Below, piece by piece: positions 1-8,166 of a DNA stretch of 64,000 bases. The first letter of the stretch is position 1. Every line of letters starts with the position of its first letter. Under the pieces are notes generated by a model, which saw nothing but the letters and a program-made list of their open reading frames with translations, was not told where the DNA came from and ran no database searches. The DNA comes from Crossiella sp. CA-258035 (GTDB lineage: Bacteria > Actinomycetota > Actinomycetes > Mycobacteriales > Pseudonocardiaceae), in assembly GCF_030064675.1 (NCBI RefSeq), contig NZ_CP116413.1:5364001-5428000 (forward strand), written 5' to 3'. The position numbers and the translations under genes are program-made.

Positions 1-510
1 ACCGAGGGCACCGAGAGCATCGAGGCGCTCCGGGACGGCTCGGTCGACCTGGACATCGGCGCGGACCAGGAGGCCACCGCGCCCGACCTGCGCACCGCCC
101 TGCTGTACCGGGAACGCGCGGTCGGCATCGTGCACGCCGACAGCCCGCTGGCCCGCGTCCGCAAGCCGACCTTGGCTCAACTGTGCGAACATCCGCACGT
201 CTCGGCCTCCCGCCGCGGCCGCGCCCGCGGTCCGCTCGACGAGGTGCTGGCGGCCGAGGGTCTGCGCCGCCACGTGGCCACCGTGGTGCCGACCGCCGCG
301 GTGGCCGTGCTGCTGGTCGCGGCCAGCCGCCAGGTCGGCCTGGTGCCGCAACGCCTGGCCGAGCAGTTCGGCGAGGCGCTGAACCTGCGCTGGTTCCCGA
401 TTCCGGCGCGGCTGCCGGGGACCGGGGTGCGAATGTGCTGGCACGCGCGGCTGGACGCCGACCCGGCGCAGCGCTGGCTGCGCGAGACCATCCGCGCCAC
501 GCTGGACTGA
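1..510 (+). CDS. LysR-family transcriptional regulator, C-terminal part (5' end outside window)
   Basis: The reading frame is open from base 1 to a TGA at 508-510, so only the C-terminal ~169 residues are present. They form the effector-binding half of a LysR regulator: segments such as DGSVDLDIGA, LLYRERAVGIVHADSPLA and the late AASRQVGLVPQRLAEQFGEA match the periplasmic-binding-protein-like fold typical of the family (known from family, by eye). The N-terminal helix-turn-helix is outside the window, so the regulated genes cannot be inferred. It is followed 31 bases later by a co-directional winged-helix gene that is not obviously coupled to it. Confidence 0.85.
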   Translation, partial: TEGTESIEALRDGSVDLDIGADQEATAPDLRTALLYRERAVGIVHADSPLARVRKPTLAQLCEHPHVSASRRGRARGPLDEVLAAEGLRRHVATVVPTAAVAVLLVAASRQVGLVPQRLAEQFGEALNLRWFPIPARLPGTGVRMCWHARLDADPAQRWLRETIRATLD

Positions 511-541
511 CGCCGATGTCGGTGCGGTCGTTAAGGTCATC

Positions 542-1636
542 ATGGTGACCGTTCTCGACACCCGGGCGCTCAACCGCGCGACGCTGGCCCGGCAGCTGTT
601 GCTCGACCGCGCCGAGCTGCCGGTGCTCGACGCCGTCGCGCACGTGGGCGGCCTGCAGGCCCAGGAACCGCAGGAACCCTTCATCGGGCTGTGGTCGCGG
701 CTGCGGGCCTTCGACCCCTCGGCGCTCTCCGAGCTGCTGACCGGCCGGCAGGTGGTGCGCACCCACCTGATGCGGCGGACCGTGCACCTGCTGACCGCCG
801 CGGACACCCTCGCCTGGCGGGCCCGCCACAACGCGATGCTCCGCCAGCGGGTGACCGGGGTGTACCGCAGGGAGCTCGCCGGAGTGGACCTGGACGAGCT
901 GGCCGCCGCGGGCCGGGCGGCGATGGCCGACGGGGCGCACCGCTCGATGCCCGAGCTGGCCAGGGCGGTGCTGGAGCGCTGGCCCTCGGCGGATGCCAAG
1001 GCGCTGGGCGAGATGCTGGTCGCCGGGCTGCTGACCATGGTGCAGACCCCGCCGCGCGGGCTGTGGCGGGCCAAGGGCGGCGCGCGCTACGCGCTGCTCT
1101 CCGACTGGGTGGGACGCGAGATCGACCCGCTGGACCCGGATCCGGCCGATCCGGTCGGCCAGCGCCTGCTCCGGCGCTACCTCGCCGCCTTCGGCCCCGC
1201 GGCCACCGCCGACCTGCGGGCCTGGAGCGGTGCGGCCGGGCTGCCCGCCGCGGTGGCCGCGCTGCGCCCGGAGCTGGTCAGCTACCGGGACGAGCGGGGC
1301 AGGGAGCTGCTGGACCTGCCCGGCGCGCCGCTGCCCGATCCGGAAACCCCGGCCCCGGTGCGGTTCCTGCCGGCTTTCGACAACGCGATCCTCGGCTACC
1401 AGGACCGCACCCGGATCATCGACGACGCCCACCGCAACCTGTCCGTGGCCGGCGCCCGCGTGGTGCTGGTGGACGGCCGGGTCGCCGCGACCTGGACCGT
1501 GCAGGCGGACACCGTGGTGGTGACACCGTTGGACCGCTTCACCAAGGCCGACCGGACGGCGGTGGCCGAGGAGGCGGAGGAGCTGGCGTTGTTCCTCTCG
1601 GACAAGGAGAGCAACCGGCTGCGGATCGAGTCCTGA
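542..1636 (+). CDS. winged-helix DNA-binding domain protein (HTH_42 / YcaQ-like family)
   Basis: 364 residues. The opening LNRATLARQLLLDR, the motif VGGLQAQEPQEPFIGLWSRL and RTHLMRRTVHLLTAAD are characteristic of the HTH_42 (winged helix DNA-binding domain-containing) family, which includes YcaQ/AlkX-type DNA glycosylases acting on interstrand crosslinks and unstudied actinobacterial members. Near the C-terminus LPAFDNAILGYQDRTRII followed by a VVDGRVAATW-like strand is also typical. ATG at 542 is used; a GTG follows directly at 545. No strong Shine-Dalgarno is seen (TAAGG about 6 bases upstream). It stands alone and is closed by a strong hairpin. Glycosylase activity is not shown by the sequence; family placement is firmer than function. 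Confidence 0.72.
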   Translation: MVTVLDTRALNRATLARQLLLDRAELPVLDAVAHVGGLQAQEPQEPFIGLWSRLRAFDPSALSELLTGRQVVRTHLMRRTVHLLTAADTLAWRARHNAMLRQRVTGVYRRELAGVDLDELAAAGRAAMADGAHRSMPELARAVLERWPSADAKALGEMLVAGLLTMVQTPPRGLWRAKGGARYALLSDWVGREIDPLDPDPADPVGQRLLRRYLAAFGPAATADLRAWSGAAGLPAAVAALRPELVSYRDERGRELLDLPGAPLPDPETPAPVRFLPAFDNAILGYQDRTRIIDDAHRNLSVAGARVVLVDGRVAATWTVQADTVVVTPLDRFTKADRTAVAEEAEELALFLSDKESNRLRIES

Positions 1637-1684
1637 CACCGGAACGGCCCGTTCGCGCGACGGGCGAACGGGCCGAACCCGGTG
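1637..1684. terminator. bidirectional hairpin terminator
   Basis: An 11-bp perfect stem (1646-1656 with 1664-1674, arms GGCCCGTTCGC / GCGAACGGGCC, 7-base loop) is nested inside an outer CACCGG/CCGGTG pairing (1637-1642 with 1679-1684). It sits between convergent genes and can serve both. There is no U-tract, as is usual in high-GC actinobacteria. Confidence 0.75.
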
Positions 1685-1697
1685 TGGTCACACAGTT

Positions 1698-2270
1698 TCA
1701 GGCACGGGCGCGCACGATGTACTGGCCCATGCCGCCGCAGCCGTTGGGGTTGGTCATGGTGATGACGTAGCCCGGCGGGATCGGCGAGCCCAGGCAGACC
1801 CACTGCCCGTCACGGGGCAGTTCGATGTAGCGCCCCATGCCGCCACAGCCGTTCGGGTTCAGCATGGTGATCACGTAGCCGTCCGGGATCGGTGAGCCGA
1901 GGCAGGTCCACTGCCCGTTGCGCGGCAGCTCGATGTAACGGCCCATGCCGCCACAGCCGTTGCCGTTCAGCATGGTGATCACGTACGGGACCGGGATCGG
2001 CGAACCCAGACAGGTCCACTGCCCGTTGCGGGCGGGCTCCAGGTACCACGAACCGCCCCGGCTGCACCCGTTGGCGTTGAGCATCGTGATCACGTGGTTG
2101 TCCGGGATCGCCGAACCCGCGCACACCCAGCCGGTGAAGGCCGGGCTCGCCGGGGCCGCGACCGGGGCCGCGGCGGCCGGTCCGGCGGCGAGCACACCGC
2201 CGAGCAGGACCATGCCGGTGAGCGCGGCGAGTTTTCTGAACATTGCCGACCAGCGGGACTTGATGTTCAC
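1698..2270 (-). CDS. secreted Cys-rich tandem-repeat protein, four 36-residue repeats
   Basis: 190 residues. The first ~34 residues form a Sec signal peptide (basic start, hydrophobic LTGMVLLGGVLAAG, AAAA-P cleavage region). The mature protein is almost entirely four repeats of ~36 residues with the pattern W-x-C-x-G-S-x-I-P-x-x-x-V-I-T-M-x-N-x-N-G-C followed by a G/Y-rich stretch and E/L-P-R-x-G-Q. Each repeat carries two cysteines, so eight in all, suggesting one disulfide per repeat or inter-repeat bonds. Start is GTG at 2270 with GAGGAG 8-9 bases upstream. It lies 20 bases downstream of a paralogue on the same strand, with a similar leader. No family was recognised; an extracellular structural, binding or defence role is possible but unproven. 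Confidence 0.85.
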   Translation of the reverse strand: MNIKSRWSAMFRKLAALTGMVLLGGVLAAGPAAAAPVAAPASPAFTGWVCAGSAIPDNHVITMLNANGCSRGGSWYLEPARNGQWTCLGSPIPVPYVITMLNGNGCGGMGRYIELPRNGQWTCLGSPIPDGYVITMLNPNGCGGMGRYIELPRDGQWVCLGSPIPPGYVITMTNPNGCGGMGQYIVRARA

Positions 2271-2290
2271 CAGTTCATCTCCTCACGAAT

Positions 2291-3016
2291 TCAGGCGCGC
2301 ACGATGTACTGGCCCATACCACCGCAGCCGTTGGGACTGGTCATGGTGATGACGTAACCGGGCGGAATGGGCGAACCGAGGCAGACCCACATACCACTTC
2401 TGGCGAGTTCGATGTACCGGCCGGTGCCGCCGCAGCCATTCGGGCTGAGCATGCTGATGACGTAACCAGGCGGAATGGGCGAACCGAGACAGGTCCACTG
2501 CCCGTTGCGCGGCAGCTCGATGTACTGACCGGTGCCACCACAGCCGTTCGCGCTGAGCATGGTGATCACGTAGCCGTCCGGCAGCGGCGAGCCGAGGCAG
2601 ATCCACTGCCCGTTGCGCGGCAGCTCGAGGTAGCGGCCGGTGCCGCCGCAGCCGTTCGGGCTGAGCATGGTGATCACGTACGGGGTGGGCACGGGCGAGC
2701 CCAGGCAGGTCCACATCCCGTTGCGCACCGGTTCCAGGTACCAGGAACCGCCCCGGCTGCACCCGTTGGCGTTGAGCATCGTGATCACGTGGTTGTCCGG
2801 GATCGGCGAGCCCGCGCACACCCAGCCGGTGAACGCCGGACCGGCCGGCGCGGCCTTCGCGGGCGCGGACTTGACGGCCTCGACGGTGCCGGCGCTCGCC
2901 GCGGGCGCCGGGGCGGCGTTGGCCCCTCCGGCGGCGATGATGCCGCCGACCACGACCATTCCGGCCACCGCCGCGAGCATTCTGACCGTTCTCGGCCAGC
3001 TGGACTTTGTTCTCAT
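2291..3016 (-). CDS. secreted Cys-rich tandem-repeat protein, five 36-residue repeats
   Basis: 241 residues, paralogue of the next gene downstream. A signal peptide (RMLAAVAGMVVVGGIIAAGG) and an Ala/Pro-rich linker of ~35 residues precede five copies of the same 36-residue unit, each with W-x-C-x-G-S-P and N-G-C cysteines (ten in all). The first repeat is the most divergent (HVITMLNANGCSRGGSWY) and is nearly identical between the two proteins; the last (VITMTSPNGCGGMGQYIVRA) ends both. This points to whole-gene duplication plus internal gain or loss of a repeat. ATG at 3016 with GAGGGG upstream; the leader GTGAGGxGA is conserved between the two genes. Probably co-transcribed. Function unknown. 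Confidence 0.85.
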   Translation of the reverse strand: MRTKSSWPRTVRMLAAVAGMVVVGGIIAAGGANAAPAPAASAGTVEAVKSAPAKAAPAGPAFTGWVCAGSPIPDNHVITMLNANGCSRGGSWYLEPVRNGMWTCLGSPVPTPYVITMLSPNGCGGTGRYLELPRNGQWICLGSPLPDGYVITMLSANGCGGTGQYIELPRNGQWTCLGSPIPPGYVISMLSPNGCGGTGRYIELARSGMWVCLGSPIPPGYVITMTSPNGCGGMGQYIVRA

Positions 3017-3160
3017 CGGATTGTCCCCTCACGAGTACGGGGGTCGAGGAAAACGAAATGACGCAGACCAAACGCCCCCGACAGCTCCGACCGTATAGGA
3101 GCGGACACCGGACGGAAAATACTCCGAACCGCCCAATCGGACGGCGTACGGCAGCGGCCC

Positions 3161-3191
3161 CCAAATGCCGTCAGAATTGACGCGGCATTGG
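3161..3191. other. imperfect palindrome downstream of the DNA ligase gene
   Basis: CCAAATGCCGTCA (3161-3173) pairs with TGACGCGGCATTGG (3178-3191) around GAAT, with a one-base bulge. It lies ~55 bases 3' of the ligase stop and ~145 bases upstream of the repeat-protein start on the same strand. It could be the ligase terminator or an operator for the repeat-protein pair; position alone cannot decide. Confidence 0.4.
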
Positions 3192-3243
3192 TGGCACAAA
3201 TGCCCTACCGGCCCCGCCCGCAGCCGGGTACCGGCCCCGGTCG

Positions 3244-5265
3244 CTAGGCGATGCCCGCCTCGATCAGCTGCCGCCAGATCTCGCTCTGGTCCACCACTTC
3301 CACGCCGAGCTTCTCCGCCTTGGTCAGCTTGCTCGCGCCGACGTCAGCCCCGGTGATCAGCAGGTCGGTGTTGGCCGAGACCGAGGAGGCGATGGTCGCG
3401 CCCGCCTTCTCGCACAGGCGCTGGAAGGTGGGCCGGGGCACCTTCTCCCCCGAACGCGGCTCACTGATCGCACCGGTGACCACCACGGTCTTGCCCGCCA
3501 GCGGCGCGTCCGAGGCGACCACCGGCGGCAGGTCCTCCTCGCGGACGTCAAGACTGACACCGCGTTCGCGCAGCCGGTCGAGCTCGGGGCGCAGCCGGGT
3601 GAGGTGCTCGATGAGCGAGGCGGCCACCTTCGGGCCGATGTCCTCCACCGCCACCAGGCGTTCCTCGCCCGCCTCGGCGACCTCCTCCAGCGAGCCGAAA
3701 CCGGCGCGGCACAACCGGGTGGCGGTGCCCTCGGAGGCCATCGGGATGGCCAGGCCGATCAGGGCCCGGCGCAGGCCGACGTCGCGGCTCTTGTCGATGG
3801 AGTCGATCATGCGGGCGGCGGAGACCTCGCCGATGCGATCGAACTCCAGCAGGCGTTCCGCGGTCAGGGTGTAGAAGTCCGAGGGGTGCTCCAGGTCGCC
3901 GGACTCAGCCAGCCGTTCGATCCACACCGGACCGACGGCCTCGATGTCGGCGGCGGCGCGGGAGGCCCAGTGGATGAGCCTGCGCACCGACTGGGCGGGG
4001 CAGGAAGCGTTGGTGCAGAACAACTCCCGGCTGTTGCCCTGCTCGGTCAGCGGCTGCGCGCAGGACGGGCACAGGCGGGGCGGCAGGATCTCCTTCTCCG
4101 CGCCGGTCCGCTTGGACTCGTCCAGCACCCCGGCCACGAACGGGATCACATCGCCGGCGCGGCGCACCAGCACGGTGTCGCCGATCCGGATGCCGCGGGC
4201 CCGGATCACCTCCTGGTTGGCCAGGGTGGCGCGGGTGACCGTGGTGCCGCCGACGAACACCGGTTCCAGCACCGCGACCGGGGCGATCTTGCCGGTCTTG
4301 CCGACGTCCCAGACCACGTCGGCCAGCACTGTGGTCTTCTCCTCGGCGGCGAACTTGAACGCCAGCGCGCCGCGCGGGGAGCTGGACCGGGTGCCCGCGG
4401 CGCCGTAGGCGTCCCGGTTGGCCAGCCGCAGCACCGCGCCGTCGAGGTCGTAGTCCAGGTCGTTGCGGCCCTGCTCGATCTCGGTGATCACCGCCTGCGC
4501 CTGCTCGGCGTCGGTGCACAGCCGCATGTCCGCGCCGTCCAGGCCGAGGTCGCGCAGGCCCTGTTCCAGGTCGACCGCGGCGCCACCGGCGGAGGTGTCC
4601 AGGTCGAAGCCGAAGAAGCGCAGCCGCCGCTCGGCCACGGTGGCCGGGTCCTTGGCGCGCAGGGTGCCCGCGGCGGCGTTGCGCGGGTTGATCAGCGGCT
4701 TGTCCGGGTGCGCGGTGTTGTAGGCGGCGAAGGTGGAGCGCAGCATCACCGCCTCGCCGCGCACCTCCACCCGGCCGGGCGCGTCCACCCGCTCGGGCAC
4801 GCCGTCGACCAGGGCGCGCACCAGCGGGGTCACGTCATCGCCGGTGCTGCCGTCGCCACGGGTGACCGCCCGCGCCAGCCGTCCGTCCTCGTAGACCACC
4901 GACAGCGAGAGCCCGTCCAGCTTGGGCATCACCACCACCGGCTGGCCGGGGAACCGGTCGAAGAACGCGGCCACCTGCTCCGGTTTGGTCGCCTTCTCCA
5001 GCGAGAGCATCGGGCGGGCGTGCCGGACCGGCGCGTGCAGCACCGTGGGCGCGCCGACCTGCTCCAGCGGGTTCGGATCCGGCGCCAGCTCCGGATTCGC
5101 CTCGATCAAGGCGCGCAGCTCGTCCTCGATCACGTCGTACTCGGCGTCGGCCACCTGCGGCGAGCCGCGGTAGTAGGCGTCGCGCAGCGCGACGATCCGG
5201 TCGGCGAGCTCCTGGATGCGTTCCCCAGCGTTCACAGCGGTCAAACTACCGTTGACCACCGACAA
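3244..5265 (-). CDS. ligA: NAD(+)-dependent DNA ligase, divergent LigA-type
   Basis: 673 residues. Seals nicks using NAD+. Visible in order: Ia domain (AEYDVIEDELRALI, ~41-54), adenylation motif with catalytic Lys115 in MPKLDGLSLS, RGDGSTGDDVT, INPRNAAAGTLR, DYDLDGAVLRL and the KFAAEEKTT segment, OB fold (RATLANQEVI..IGDTVLVRRAGDVIPFV), a four-Cys zinc finger (CPSC..FCTNASC), HhH repeats and a C-terminal BRCT (LAGKTVVVTGAI to the end). Several signature positions differ from housekeeping LigA (MPKLDG for EPKIDG, PMLSLEKA for PMLSLDNA), so it may be a second, accessory ligase. The called start is TTG 5265; GTG at 5259 or 5235 are alternatives and no clear Shine-Dalgarno decides. Confidence 0.88.
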   Translation of the reverse strand: MSVVNGSLTAVNAGERIQELADRIVALRDAYYRGSPQVADAEYDVIEDELRALIEANPELAPDPNPLEQVGAPTVLHAPVRHARPMLSLEKATKPEQVAAFFDRFPGQPVVVMPKLDGLSLSVVYEDGRLARAVTRGDGSTGDDVTPLVRALVDGVPERVDAPGRVEVRGEAVMLRSTFAAYNTAHPDKPLINPRNAAAGTLRAKDPATVAERRLRFFGFDLDTSAGGAAVDLEQGLRDLGLDGADMRLCTDAEQAQAVITEIEQGRNDLDYDLDGAVLRLANRDAYGAAGTRSSSPRGALAFKFAAEEKTTVLADVVWDVGKTGKIAPVAVLEPVFVGGTTVTRATLANQEVIRARGIRIGDTVLVRRAGDVIPFVAGVLDESKRTGAEKEILPPRLCPSCAQPLTEQGNSRELFCTNASCPAQSVRRLIHWASRAAADIEAVGPVWIERLAESGDLEHPSDFYTLTAERLLEFDRIGEVSAARMIDSIDKSRDVGLRRALIGLAIPMASEGTATRLCRAGFGSLEEVAEAGEERLVAVEDIGPKVAASLIEHLTRLRPELDRLRERGVSLDVREEDLPPVVASDAPLAGKTVVVTGAISEPRSGEKVPRPTFQRLCEKAGATIASSVSANTDLLITGADVGASKLTKAEKLGVEVVDQSEIWRQLIEAGIA

Positions 5266-5324
5266 TCGCCGGGCGCCGCGCGCTGCTGAGGACGTTCACA
5301 GCTCGACCGGGGAGAATCGGCGGC

Positions 5325-6425
5325 ATGACCCGATACCTGCTCGGCGCGCTCGCCGCCGCCCTGGCGTGGACGCTGCGGGATCTACCGGCCCAGCTCGGCG
5401 GCCGGGCCGCCGGGGCCAGCCTGGCCCGCTCCCCGCAGTACCGCGACGGGCTGTTCCGCAACCGGGTGGACGCGCTGGCCGCACCCGGCGCGCGGGCCAG
5501 GCTGGCGCGCGAGCTGTTCTTCGGCAAGCAGCGGCGCAAACCGGCAGGCGCGGTGCCGCTGGTCGAACCGGAGCCGCCGGTCGGGCAGGGCGTGCACCTG
5601 ACTTGGTACGGACACTCCAGCTCGCTGGTCGAGCTGGACGGCGCGCTGATCCTGCTCGACCCGGTGTGGGGCGAACGGGTCTCGCCGCTGCCCTTCGGCG
5701 GGCCACGACGGCTGCACGAGGCGCCCGCGCCGGTGGAGGCACTGCCCGCGGTGGACGCGGTGGTGATCTCGCACGACCACTACGACCACCTGGACCTGGC
5801 CACCGTGCGGGCCCTGCTGCGCACCCAGACCGCGCCGTTCGTGGTGCCGCTGGGCGTCGGGGCGCACCTGCGGCGCTGGCGGGTGCCGGAGCAGCGGATC
5901 ATCGAGCTGGACTGGTCGGAGTCCACCACCGTGGCCGGGGTGGAGATCATCGCGACCGAGGCGCAGCACTTCTCCGGGCGGGCGCTCAAACGCGACGACA
6001 CGCTGTGGGCCTCCTATGCGCTGATCGGCCCCGAGCACCGGGTGTTCTACACCGGCGACACCGGCTACTTCCCCGGCTTCGCCGAGATCGGCGCGGCACA
6101 CGGCCCGTTCGACGCGACCCTGGTGCAGATCGGCGCGTATGTGCGGGACTGGCCCGGCATCCACATGACGCCGGAGGAGGGCGTGGCCGCGCACCTGGAC
6201 CTGCGCGGCGGGCTGCTGGTGCCGGTGCACTGGGCCACGTTCGTGCTGGGCGTGCAGGACTGGTCCGAGCCGGTGGACCGGCTGTGGGCCGAGGCGAAGG
6301 CGCGCGAGGTCGCGGTGGCGGTGCCCCGGCCCGGCGAGCGGGTCGACGTGGCCTCACCCGCGCCGGTGGTGCCCTGGTGGAAGCTCCTGGAGCCCCAAGC
6401 ACCAGCCCACAACCCCCACCCATAA
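5325..6425 (+). CDS. MBL-fold metallo-hydrolase (NAPE-PLD/UlaG-like), membrane-anchored N-terminus
   Basis: 366 residues. The metal-binding motif HxHxDH appears as HDHYDH at residues 150-155, with downstream GDTGYFPGF, the late VHWATFVLG histidine and an early WYGHSSSLVELDG strand, which is the layout of the N-acylphosphatidylethanolamine phospholipase D-like branch of metallo-beta-lactamase hydrolases. The N-terminus (YLLGALAAALAWTL) is hydrophobic and may be a signal anchor. ATG 5325 follows GGGGAG by ~9 bases. Divergent from the ligase across 59 bases. The stop is only 2 bases from a modular palindromic repeat. Substrate not predictable; a lipid phosphodiester is plausible from the family. 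Confidence 0.82.
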   Translation: MTRYLLGALAAALAWTLRDLPAQLGGRAAGASLARSPQYRDGLFRNRVDALAAPGARARLARELFFGKQRRKPAGAVPLVEPEPPVGQGVHLTWYGHSSSLVELDGALILLDPVWGERVSPLPFGGPRRLHEAPAPVEALPAVDAVVISHDHYDHLDLATVRALLRTQTAPFVVPLGVGAHLRRWRVPEQRIIELDWSESTTVAGVEIIATEAQHFSGRALKRDDTLWASYALIGPEHRVFYTGDTGYFPGFAEIGAAHGPFDATLVQIGAYVRDWPGIHMTPEEGVAAHLDLRGGLLVPVHWATFVLGVQDWSEPVDRLWAEAKAREVAVAVPRPGERVDVASPAPVVPWWKLLEPQAPAHNPHP

Positions 6426-6427
6426 CC

Positions 6428-6564
6428 CACCGCCGTGTTGGCCGTTGTCGTACACCGTGTTGGCCGAAGTCGTACCCGGTGTTGGCCGAACTGGTACGCC
6501 TGTTCGGCCAACACACCGTCCACAACGGCCAACACTGTGTACGACAACGGCCAACACGGCGGTG
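6428..6564. repeat. modular palindromic repeat, copy A (3+3 units)
   Basis: The ends form a perfect 28-bp inverted repeat (6428-6455 with 6537-6564). Inside, the core GTGTTGGCC recurs on the + strand at 6435, 6457 and 6479, and its complement GGCCAACAC at 6506, 6527 and 6549, a 21-22 bp period. The element fills the gap between two convergent genes: it starts 2 bases after the TAA at 6423-6425 and ends 8 bases before the TGA triplet at 6573-6575. Its reverse complement aligns with copies at 43165 and 58567. It can fold into one long cruciform or hairpin. Confidence 0.9.
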
Positions 6565-6572
6565 TTTGACCG

Positions 6573-7124
6573 TCAGTGCCCGGACTTGCGCTCGCGGAAC
6601 GCGATCATGTTCATCCGGTTGCCGCACCGCACCCCGCAGAACCGCTTGAGCCCGTTGCGGGACAGGTCCAGCAGCAGGCCGGTGCAGTCCGGTGCGGCGC
6701 ACACCCGGAGCCTGCGCATCTCGTCCATCCGGATCACGTCGGCCAGCGCCATCGCGGCCTCCACCCGGATGCGTTCGGCCAGCGGGGCGTCCGGGGCGGT
6801 GGCGTGGATGTGCCAGTCCAGGCCGTCGTGGCGGGCCAGGCGGGGCAGCGCCCGTGCCTCGCGCAGCATCCGGTTGACCACCTCCACCGCCTCGTCGCGG
6901 TCCAGCGTCCACACCTGCCGCAGCAGGTCCCTGGTGGCGCGGACCTCGCCGAGCTCGGCCTCGTCGTGGTCGATGCGGCCGGAGTAGGTGCACCGGGCCA
7001 GCAGGTCGTCCAGCTGCTCGACGGTGGCCAGCTCGTCCGCGCCGCTGCGGGAGGCGCCGGGGTCGGTGTTGCCGAGCATCACCACGAACTCCAGCGACTC
7101 CTCCGTGTCAGGGGCAAAACGCAA
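6573..7124 (-). CDS. CGNR zinc-finger / ABATE-domain transcriptional regulator
   Basis: 183 residues. The N-terminal ABATE-like domain contains a typical LxxxLGNT-like opening (FVVMLGNTDP) and an ExxxxRDLLRQ helix. The C-terminal CGNR zinc finger is clear: CAAPDC, LLLDLSRNGLKRFC and CGNRMNMIAFRER, giving the four cysteines and the stress-response-type Cys-Gly-Asn-Arg box. Start is TTG 7124 with GAGGAG six bases upstream. It diverges from an EamA exporter across 76 bases and is a likely local regulator of it, as is common for CGNR genes (inference). Confidence 0.85.
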   Translation of the reverse strand: MRFAPDTEESLEFVVMLGNTDPGASRSGADELATVEQLDDLLARCTYSGRIDHDEAELGEVRATRDLLRQVWTLDRDEAVEVVNRMLREARALPRLARHDGLDWHIHATAPDAPLAERIRVEAAMALADVIRMDEMRRLRVCAAPDCTGLLLDLSRNGLKRFCGVRCGNRMNMIAFRERKSGH

Positions 7125-7200
7125 TTTGACTCCTCACATCCCCGGACCTAGCGTCAGGACTGAAGCAACGTTAGCCCATGACACACAGCCGGGAGGCGCC

Positions 7201-8166
7201 ATGAAGCTGTCGCCGACGTCCGCGGGGCTTGCCGCGGCGTTCGTCTCCGTAGTCTCCTTCGGCACCTCGGGGCCGTTCGTGAAACCGCTGCTCACCGCGG
7301 GCTGGTCACCCGCGGCCGCGGTGACCGCGCGGGTGCTGGTGGCCGGTCTGGTGCTGCTGCCGTTCACCCTGGCCGCCCTGCGCGGGCGCTGGGAGCTGCT
7401 GTGGCGCGGCCGGTGGCGGGTGCTCGGCATGGGACTCATCGGGGTCGCCTTCACCCAGCTCGCCTACTTCGCCGCGCTCCAGCGCATCCCGGTGGCCACC
7501 GCGCTGCTGGTGGAGTTCCTGGCCCCGCTGCTGCTGGTCGGCGTCACCTGGGTGCTGACCCGGCGCAGGCCGGGGCTGAGCGTGCTGGCCGGTTCGGTGC
7601 TCGCGGTCGGCGGGCTGGTGCTGGTGATCGGACCCGGCGCGGTGCAGGCGGTGGACCCGGTCGGCCTGCTCATCGCCTTCGGCGCGGCGATCGGCTGCGC
7701 GGCCTACTTCGTGATCGCGGCCCGGCCCAGCGAGGGCCTCTCGCCGGTGGCGCTGGCAGGGTCCGGGCTGCTGCTGGCCGGGGTGGTGCTGCTGCTGACC
7801 GGCGCGACGGGCCTGCTGCCGTTCACCGCGACCTTCGGCGAGGTGCCGCTGCTGGGTTCGCCCGCGCCGTGGTGGGTGCCGCTGCTGGTGGTCGGGGTGA
7901 TCTCCACCGCGGTGGCCTACGCGAGCGGGATCGCCGCCTCCAACCTGCTCGGCTCGCGGCTGGCCTCCTTCGTCGGACTGCTGGAGGTGGTCTCGGCCTC
8001 GGTGTTCGCCTGGCTGCTGCTGGGCGAGGAGCTCTCGCCGTTGCAGCTGGCGGGCGGGGCGCTGATCCTCGGCGGGATCGCCGCCGTCCGGGCCGAACGC
8101 CCCGCCCCGCCCGCCGATCAGACTCCGGCCAGCACCTCCGTCACCGCGAGCGCGGTGTCCGGGTAG
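7201..8166 (+). CDS. EamA-family (DMT) transporter, RhtA/YdcZ-like exporter
   Basis: 321 residues with ten hydrophobic segments arranged as two EamA repeats (residues ~10-135 and ~150-300). Typical features: SFGTSGPFVKPLL in TM1, FAALQRIPVATALLVEFLAPLL in the first repeat, and SRLASFVGLLEVVSASVFAWLLLGE in the second, the signature of small-molecule or amino-acid exporters of the drug/metabolite superfamily. ATG 7201 with GGGAGG upstream is preferred to longer in-frame starts. The last 49 bases overlap the tail of the convergent DUF5682 gene. Probably controlled by the divergent CGNR regulator. Substrate unknown. Confidence 0.85.
   Translation: MKLSPTSAGLAAAFVSVVSFGTSGPFVKPLLTAGWSPAAAVTARVLVAGLVLLPFTLAALRGRWELLWRGRWRVLGMGLIGVAFTQLAYFAALQRIPVATALLVEFLAPLLLVGVTWVLTRRRPGLSVLAGSVLAVGGLVLVIGPGAVQAVDPVGLLIAFGAAIGCAAYFVIAARPSEGLSPVALAGSGLLLAGVVLLLTGATGLLPFTATFGEVPLLGSPAPWWVPLLVVGVISTAVAYASGIAASNLLGSRLASFVGLLEVVSASVFAWLLLGEELSPLQLAGGALILGGIAAVRAERPAPPADQTPASTSVTASAVSG

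Noticed and set aside
3604-5289. Long plus-strand frame opposite the DNA ligase gene
   Set aside because: It is a GC-rich antisense shadow of ligA; codon bias and homology support the minus-strand gene.
6440-6560. Open frames running through the palindromic elements (also at 43170-43300 and 58570-58680)
   Set aside because: They arise because the repeat unit lacks stop codons in several frames; the translations are repeat-derived, differ between copies by frame and have no start signals.
6428-6564. CRISPR-like array
   Set aside because: The units are 21-22 bp, partly inverted and without unique spacers of constant length; there are no cas genes nearby.
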